From Epilithonimonas zeae (GTDB lineage: Bacteria > Bacteroidota > Bacteroidia > Flavobacteriales > Weeksellaceae): a DNA stretch of 64,000 nucleotides. Where the stretch lies: assembly GCF_900141765.1 (NCBI RefSeq), contig NZ_FSRK01000002.1, positions 310,001 through 374,000 on the forward strand, given 5' to 3'. Positions 59,350 through 64,000 of the stretch are shown in pieces. Position numbers and translations under genes: made by a program. The notes beneath the pieces were generated by a model. The model worked only from the letters and a program-made list of their open reading frames with translations. It ran no database searches and was not told the DNA's origin. Each line of letters begins with the position of its first letter. Within the stretch, counting starts at the first letter, position 1.

Positions 59350-60689
59350 TATTTCTTGTTTTTAGGATTATAATTAGGGTCAGTAGGGTCGTATAATTTT
59401 GGAACCATCTTGAGTTGTCTTAATAACAAGAAGATGATAATCAGTGATAATGATATGAAAATCAATGTGAAGAAATAAAACGAATATTGGATTCCCGGCA
59501 TCGGTGTTACTGCGTCAATCGTTTTCATAATACCGTAAATAATCCAAGGCTGTCTGCCGACTTCAGTCACTGTCCAACCTGCTTCCAGAGCGATATAACC
59601 AAAAGGAATTGCTGCAACGAACATTTTCAAGTACCAGCTTTTTGTCAGCCATTCTTTCTTCCAAAATGTTGCAATGAGGTAAATAAAGCCAATCAACATC
59701 ATCACACTTCCGAAAAATATCATAATCTGAAAAGCATAATGAACAACTGCAACTGGTGGCCAGTGGTCTTTTGGAAAATCTTTCAGTCCTTTCACTTCCG
59801 CATCAAAATCGCCCCAAGCCAGAAAACTTAGAACTTTCGGAACTTTTATAGCATATTTGATTTGTTCATTTTCCTCATCCGGAATTCCACCAATCACAAA
59901 GCTTGCACCTTTTTCAGTTTCGAAATGCGCTTCCATCGCCGCCAGTTTTATAGGTTGCCGCTCAGCTACAGATTTGGCTGCAACATCACCACTAATAGGA
60001 GCAAGCAAAGCCCCGATAATAGCAAATCCAGCAGAAATTCTAAAGGCTTTTGTATGAAAGTTGACATTTTGTTTTTTCAAAACCATCAAAGCGTGAATCC
60101 CGGCAACTGCAAATCCGGTAGCAGCAAAAGCAGCAACAGTCATATGAAAAGCCTGTGGAAACCAAGCCTCATTGAACATTGCTTTTATAGGATCTATGTT
60201 AAGATATTTTCCATCTATATAATCAAAACCTGCGGGACTGTTCATCCACGCATTAGCTGCAACAACCAAAATCCCCGAAGCCAATCCGCTTACACCAACA
60301 ACAACGCCGCAAAACCAATGGAACCATTTATTGAATTTTTCCCATCCATAGAGAAAAAAACCAATCGCAATTGCCTCAATGAAAAAAGCTGTTCCTTCCA
60401 GAGAAAAAGGCATTCCGAAAATCGGACCGGCGTGTTCCATAAATTTGGGCCACAACAACCCCAACTCAAAAGACAACATCGTTCCGGAAACAGCTCCGGT
60501 TGCAAAAAGAATTGCTACACCTTTGCTCCAGGCCTTGGTCAGTCCTTTATAGACTTCGTCTTTGGTTGTTAAATATTTGTAATGTGAAAAAGCCATTAGA
60601 AAAGGCATTACCATCCCGACACAGGAAAATATGATGTGAAAGCCCAAGGACATTGCCATTTGAGATCTGGCGGCTAGAAAATCATCCAT
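59349..60689 (-). CDS. cydA: Cytochrome bd ubiquinol oxidase subunit I
   Basis: CydA carries hemes b558, b595 and d. The 446-residue protein has H18 (Gly-Phe-His), H182 (Phe-His-Met-Thr) and M323 as likely heme ligands. E98 and E105 lie in helix positions of the proton path, and the quinol region Gln-Pro-Ile-Lys-Leu-Ala-Ala-Met-Glu (K248, E253) is intact. The periplasmic Q-loop is short, the common form in Bacteroidota. Gly-Trp-Thr-Val-Thr-Glu-Val-Gly-Arg-Gln-Pro-Trp is conserved. It is the first gene of cydAB; a repeat of the ATCGAAC type stands upstream. Confidence 0.96.
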   Translation of the reverse strand: MDDFLAARSQMAMSLGFHIIFSCVGMVMPFLMAFSHYKYLTTKDEVYKGLTKAWSKGVAILFATGAVSGTMLSFELGLLWPKFMEHAGPIFGMPFSLEGTAFFIEAIAIGFFLYGWEKFNKWFHWFCGVVVGVSGLASGILVVAANAWMNSPAGFDYIDGKYLNIDPIKAMFNEAWFPQAFHMTVAAFAATGFAVAGIHALMVLKKQNVNFHTKAFRISAGFAIIGALLAPISGDVAAKSVAERQPIKLAAMEAHFETEKGASFVIGGIPDEENEQIKYAIKVPKVLSFLAWGDFDAEVKGLKDFPKDHWPPVAVVHYAFQIMIFFGSVMMLIGFIYLIATFWKKEWLTKSWYLKMFVAAIPFGYIALEAGWTVTEVGRQPWIIYGIMKTIDAVTPMPGIQYSFYFFTLIFISLSLIIIFLLLRQLKMVPKLYDPTDPNYNPKNKK

Positions 60690-61049
60690 AATCTACATTT
60701 TGCTTCTGTAAAGTTAAGTTTAATTCCAGAGTCTCATTTATGATTTGCCAAGACAATTATCATACTTTTAATATTATCGAATGGAAGTGAGGTTTGGTGG
60801 CAACACAATTTTGCATTTAACATAATATTAATGCTTATATATCCTTTGTTCGATGCTCGTTCGATAAGAGACTGTATGATATCAATTTTAGAATGAATGA
60901 TTTATCTCATAGAATTACTGAAAAAGTCCTTGAATTTTATAAAATTAACTGAAAATTTATGATTTTTTTAAACTTTCCGATAATTTTCATTGGAGGGAAA
61001 GTTCTATATTTACCTTTTACCAAAACTAATAAAACATTAAAACATATTT
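60690..61049. other. 360-bp intergenic region between divergent cydA and terD
   Basis: No gene is seen. It holds the ATCGAAC/GGATATA repeat at 60836-60869 and must hold two divergent promoters. A TATATTTA box near 61004 before terD is close to TAnnTTTG, but I see no convincing -33 for either gene. Confidence 0.6.
60836..60869 (-). repeat. ATCGAAC / AAAGGATATA repeat, single copy
   Basis: On the minus strand it reads CTTATCGAACGAGC then ATCGAACAAAGGATATATA, i.e. ATCGAAC-N4-ATCGAAC-AAAGGATATA. Nearly the same order occurs at 18618-18650. The orientation relative to the nearest gene differs between the two sites. Confidence 0.65.
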
Positions 61050-61625
61050 ATGGCAATTAATTTACAGAAAGGACAAAAAATTGACATCGGGTTAACCAAA
61101 ATGACGATCGGATTAGGCTGGGATCCTAATGAGGGCACAGGTCACGATTTCGATTTGGATGCATCAGCAATTATGATCGATTCCAATAGAAAACTGGTTG
61201 GTGAAGATTATTTTATTTTCTATAATAATTTGAAGTCTCCGGATGATGCACTTACTCACACAGGCGATGATCCAACCGGTGGAAACAGTGATGGCGACGA
61301 TGATGAAGCGATTATAATTGATCTTGAAAAAGTTGATTCCAGAGTAGAAGAGATTCTTTTTGTAGTTACCATTGAGGATTTTGAAAGAAGAAAACAAAAC
61401 TTTGGACAGGTGCGTAATTCTTACATCAGAATTGTAGATAATTCTAATAATGAAGAGATTGCAAAGTACGAATTAGACGAGGACTTTTCAATAGAAACAG
61501 GTGTTGAGTTCGGAAGACTTTACAAAAGAAATGGTGCTTGGAAATTCGAAGCTTCAGGTATTGGATATAAGGCAGATTTAGGCTTTTTCTTAGAAAAATA
61601 TTACAACGGATCCATCATAAAATAA
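61050..61625 (+). CDS. TerD-family calcium-binding stress protein
   Basis: This 191-residue cytoplasmic protein starts Met-Ala-Ile-Asn-Leu-Gln-Lys-Gly-Gln-Lys-Ile and has the TerD hallmarks: Gly-Leu-Gly-Trp-Asp (22-26), His-Asp-Phe-Asp-Leu-Asp-Ala-Ser (about 32-39), Thr-His-Thr-Gly-Asp-Asp and the acidic run Asp-Gly-Asp-Asp-Asp-Glu. TerD proteins bind Ca2+ at such Asp clusters and belong to tellurite resistance, phage-inhibition and general stress modules. It is the first gene of the Ter set visible here, 7 bases ahead of the TerA-type gene. Confidence 0.95.
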   Translation: MAINLQKGQKIDIGLTKMTIGLGWDPNEGTGHDFDLDASAIMIDSNRKLVGEDYFIFYNNLKSPDDALTHTGDDPTGGNSDGDDDEAIIIDLEKVDSRVEEILFVVTIEDFERRKQNFGQVRNSYIRIVDNSNNEEIAKYELDEDFSIETGVEFGRLYKRNGAWKFEASGIGYKADLGFFLEKYYNGSIIK

Positions 61626-61632
61626 ACACATT

Positions 61633-62283
61633 ATGGCTATCAACCTACAAAAAGTTACCATTGAAAAACAAGGTGACACACACTCCATTGATCTTACAAA
61701 AAAAGACAACAACAAAGAAATCGTCATCAATCTAAACTGGTCACAAGGCGAAACTAAAAAGGGTTTTTTCGCAAGTCTATTAGGTGGTAATAACGCAATC
61801 GATCTTGATCTTGGTTGTTTCTACGAGCTGGAAGATGGACAGAAAAATGTAATCGACGGCGTTCAATTTGCCAAAGGAAACGGTGGATCTAGAGACAGAC
61901 TCACCCGACAAGGCAGATATACAGATGCGCCTTGGGTGTGGCATACGGGCGATGATAGAGGTGCAGCAGCAGGTTCTGGAGAGAACATCATCGTGAACCC
62001 AAATAATAGCATCAAAAGAATGGTCATCTATTGTTTCATTTATGATGGCGTTGCAAGATGGGCAGAAACGAATGGCGTTGTAACCATCAAGGTTTCTGGG
62101 AATCCGGATATCGAAGTTGAAATGGGTAAACAGAACGACACCAAAAAATTCTGTGCTATTGCGGAGATTCTATTTTCGCCAACTAGTATGCAGGTGAAGA
62201 AACTGGTGACTTTCCATAATTCACATAGCGATTGTGATAAGATGTACAATTGGGGAATGCAATGGGCAGCTGGTTCTAAGTAA
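61633..62283 (+). CDS. TerA-family stress protein
   Basis: This 216-residue TerD-fold protein begins Met-Ala-Ile-Asn-Leu-Gln-Lys. It carries Ala-Ile-Asp-Leu-Asp-Leu-Gly-Cys-Phe-Tyr (about 55-64), Arg-Asp-Arg-Leu-Thr-Arg-Gln-Gly and His-Thr-Gly-Asp-Asp-Arg-Gly-Ala, and ends Tyr-Asn-Trp-Gly-Met-Gln-Trp. This matches the TerA branch, which is longer and carries a distinct tail. Its initial seven codons are near-identical in protein to the flanking TerD genes, a sign of common descent. It is co-transcribed with its neighbours. Confidence 0.9.
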   Translation: MAINLQKVTIEKQGDTHSIDLTKKDNNKEIVINLNWSQGETKKGFFASLLGGNNAIDLDLGCFYELEDGQKNVIDGVQFAKGNGGSRDRLTRQGRYTDAPWVWHTGDDRGAAAGSGENIIVNPNNSIKRMVIYCFIYDGVARWAETNGVVTIKVSGNPDIEVEMGKQNDTKKFCAIAEILFSPTSMQVKKLVTFHNSHSDCDKMYNWGMQWAAGSK

Positions 62284-62290
62284 ATTGTTT

Positions 62291-62956
62291 GTGGAGATAG
62301 ATATAGATTCTTACGAGCATTTTTCTTTTGACCTTTGGTTGACAATGATCAAATCAAATCCAGATTTCAAAGCGAAAAGAGATACTTTATTCAGAGATTT
62401 TTTTTCCATTGATAAGGACATTGATGAGGTCAGGAAAGTGATAAGGAAATACGATGTTTTATTCAATAGAATATCAGAAAAAACAGGCAATCACATTGAG
62501 AGAGAAGAAGTGTTTCTTTTGATGCTGGATGCTTTGGGAAAGGATATTGAGACCGTTGATGACAATCAATTAAAACAATTTTTCCAGCAAGTGGATGAAT
62601 TGTTTTTAAATAATAAGCCTGTCCTTTTATGGGAAAGTATTGAGGAAATATTAATCAAAATCAAAGAGAAAAACAAAACGGCAAGCATCTTGAGTAACAC
62701 AGCCTTTATACACGGCGACTCATTGAGGAAAGTTTTGGAACATCTTGGTTTAGCGGATTATTTTTCTTTTATGATTTTTTCTGATGAAGTGAAAGCTTCG
62801 AAACCAAATCTTCGGGTTTTTGAAATAATGTTTGATGAAATCAATACTTTCAGAACTCTCGAAAAGAAAGAAATTTTACATATCGGCGACAACAAAACCG
62901 CTGATTATGAAGGCGCAAAAACATTTGGGGTCAACTCAAAATTGGTGAAATTTTAA
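62291..62956 (+). CDS. HAD-superfamily hydrolase of the Ter module
   Basis: I start at the GTG at 62291, 7 bases after the TerA stop, because the earlier frame lies inside terA; a TTG at 62285 is also possible. The 221-residue protein has the nucleophile D14 in Ser-Phe-Asp-Leu-Trp-Leu-Thr (the second Asp of the usual DxD is Trp, a known HAD variant). It also has Leu-Ser-Asn-Thr-Ala, a Lys in Val-Lys-Ala-Ser-Lys-Pro, and His-Ile-Gly-Asp-Asn-Lys. HAD phosphatases are established partners of Ter modules. Substrate unknown. Confidence 0.85.
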   Translation: MEIDIDSYEHFSFDLWLTMIKSNPDFKAKRDTLFRDFFSIDKDIDEVRKVIRKYDVLFNRISEKTGNHIEREEVFLLMLDALGKDIETVDDNQLKQFFQQVDELFLNNKPVLLWESIEEILIKIKEKNKTASILSNTAFIHGDSLRKVLEHLGLADYFSFMIFSDEVKASKPNLRVFEIMFDEINTFRTLEKKEILHIGDNKTADYEGAKTFGVNSKLVKF

Positions 62957-62963
62957 AAAAGTT

Positions 62964-63833
62964 ATGAAAAAAAGATTTAGTTTACATAAAATTGAAAGTG
63001 AACTTAAAAGCCCTTTTGATGAGGGAAGTTACAGTAAATTTAAGTTTGGAGATACGGCTGTAGCAAAGCAGTTTGCGAAGGAATTGTTCGAAGGTTTTAT
63101 TTCAGAATTCAAAGATGAATTATTGGAGCAGGAAGAGATTATTCTTTTCCCAAGTCCTTATCATTCTATCCCGACAGCTTCTAATTTTCTTTGTACTTAC
63201 TTCAAAGAACAACTTAATTTTTTCCTTTTCGAGAACGGGAAACCTGCTTGTCTGGAAGGTAAAATCCACAGAAAACAGACTTATGTAGAAGATTACGGCA
63301 ATATGAGTTATGAGGAAAGAATTAATCTCATTTCCAATGATACTTATTATATCGATAAAAGCTTTGTTGATGGGAAATTCTGTTTGTTTTTGGATGATAT
63401 CAAAATTACAGGAAGCCACGAAAATACAGTGGATAAAATCCTGAAACATTACGATGTCAATGGCGAATTCATCTTTGTCTATTTTGCGGAATTAATGAAC
63501 AAAGACATCCATCCGAAAATCGAAAATCATTACAATTATTTCAAAGTTAAAACGACTGAAGATTTGATTGAAGTCATTAATGGAAAGGATTTTCACTTCA
63601 ATACGAGAATTACAAAATACATTTTGCTAATGCAGGATTCGGATTTTGAGAATATTTATAATAATATCTCAGAAGCTAAAAGAAACGAAATCCTGAGCCT
63701 CGCAATTAGCAACAACTACCATTTGGTAGAAGAATACAAACAAAATATTAATAAATTAAAAGATAAAATACAATGGCAATTAACTTACAAAAAGGACAAA
63801 GACAAAACATTAACGCTCCAAAATTCACTATAG
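62964..63833 (+). CDS. Phosphoribosyltransferase-like protein of the Ter module
   Basis: This 289-residue protein has a PRPP-type acidic motif, Leu-Phe-Leu-Asp-Asp-Ile-Lys-Ile-Thr-Gly-Ser-His (D144, D145), and Phe-Pro-Ser-Pro-Tyr-His-Ser-Ile-Pro (about 62-70), as in Ter-linked PRTase-like proteins. It is cytoplasmic. The 3' end overlaps the next TerD gene by 61 bases in another phase, so its last ~20 residues (Lys-Asp-Lys-Asp-Lys-Thr-Leu-Thr-Leu) read the TerD start in a shifted frame. This is unusual and could be coupling or a changed stop. Confidence 0.8.
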   Translation: MKKRFSLHKIESELKSPFDEGSYSKFKFGDTAVAKQFAKELFEGFISEFKDELLEQEEIILFPSPYHSIPTASNFLCTYFKEQLNFFLFENGKPACLEGKIHRKQTYVEDYGNMSYEERINLISNDTYYIDKSFVDGKFCLFLDDIKITGSHENTVDKILKHYDVNGEFIFVYFAELMNKDIHPKIENHYNYFKVKTTEDLIEVINGKDFHFNTRITKYILLMQDSDFENIYNNISEAKRNEILSLAISNNYHLVEEYKQNINKLKDKIQWQLTYKKDKDKTLTLQNSL

Positions 63834-64000
63834 GATTAGGTTGGGATGCTAACAATTCATCTACCGGAGGTGCTTTCGATTTGGATGCTTCGGTTTTTGT
63901 GTTGGGCGAGAATAAAAAAATAGTTTCGGACGAGTTTTTTGTTTTTTACAATAACTTACAAACGCCGGACAAATCCGTGACACACACAGGTGACAACCTA
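63773..64000 (+). CDS. TerD-family protein (cut by window edge)
   Basis: An ATG at 63773 begins Met-Ala-Ile-Asn-Leu-Gln-Lys-Gly-Gln-Arg-Gln-Asn and continues Gly-Leu-Gly-Trp-Asp, Phe-Asp-Leu-Asp-Ala-Ser and Val-Thr-His-Thr-Gly-Asp. These are the TerD Ca2+-site motifs. 76 codons are visible and the frame is open at the edge. It overlaps the PRTase-like gene and shows that the Ter cluster continues to the right. Confidence 0.92.
   Translation, partial: MAINLQKGQRQNINAPKFTIGLGWDANNSSTGGAFDLDASVFVLGENKKIVSDEFFVFYNNLQTPDKSVTHTGDNL

Noticed and set aside
1-64000. CRISPR array or prophage
   Set aside because: No regularly spaced identical repeats with unique spacers and no phage structural, integrase or lysis genes were seen.

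Overview
The window looks like chromosomal DNA of a Bacteroidota bacterium of class Flavobacteriia, probably the Chryseobacterium/Epilithonimonas group (Weeksellaceae). The evidence is: AT-rich DNA; Bacteroidota-type promoters (TTG, 19-22 bp, TAnnTTTG); C-terminal type IX secretion sorting domains; a fused MurF-alanine racemase; DUF3667, Pr6Pr and YraN proteins; a TonB-dependent receptor with a carboxypeptidase-like N-domain; and cytochrome bd with a short Q-loop. Genus is inference; no 16S rRNA gene is present.

Layout. 0-8.5 kb: a gene cut by the left edge, the Prc protease, surE with a Crp-like regulator, lysA behind an attenuator-like leader, a gene stopped by one nonsense codon, and a DnaQ-like exonuclease. 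8.6-14.1 kb: three tandem secreted delta-60-repeat proteins. 14.4-15.9 kb: a decayed IS1182-type element. 15.9-28.1 kb: almost all minus strand, with a lipoprotein, prolyl oligopeptidase, a TonB receptor, Cu/Zn superoxide dismutase, YraN, an LD-carboxypeptidase, a LysE exporter, RNase R and RpiB. 28.1-28.75 kb: a non-coding, very AT-rich stretch with a DnaA-box cluster, read here as a candidate oriC. 28.8-38.7 kb: pgk, a methyltransferase, mnmG between two parS sites, ybeY, a patatin/barrel protein, murF-alr and tdk. 38.8-51.9 kb: an acidic protein with rsmI, fabG, a tandem paralogue pair (one with an in-frame stop), a nucleosidase, guaC, a glycosyltransferase, DUF3667 and Pr6Pr membrane proteins, tRNA-Asn, rseP and a pirin. 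52-57.8 kb: a membrane-anchored AraC regulator followed by three paralogous secreted serine hydrolases with C-terminal TPRs. 57.8-60.7 kb: a small outer-membrane-like protein and cydAB. 61-64 kb: the start of a Ter (TerD/TerA) stress module with HAD and phosphoribosyltransferase-like partners, running off the right edge.

Three themes connect the genes. First, the candidate origin and the parS sites suggest that the middle of the window is the replication-origin domain; genes left of 28 kb run almost all leftwards, while the right side is mixed. Second, several dispersed palindromic repeats (four copies of a ~90-110 bp unit, two of a 45 bp palindrome, two of an ATCGAAC/GGATATA element) sit between genes and in places extend reading frames artificially. 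Third, there are duplicated accessory gene sets (delta-60 trio, serine-hydrolase trio, paralogue pair). The least conventional items are the lysA leader with a 7-codon ORF, the oriC/parS arrangement, the AraC plus hydrolase-TPR set, and the Ter module with its overlapping genes. No CRISPR array or prophage was seen.
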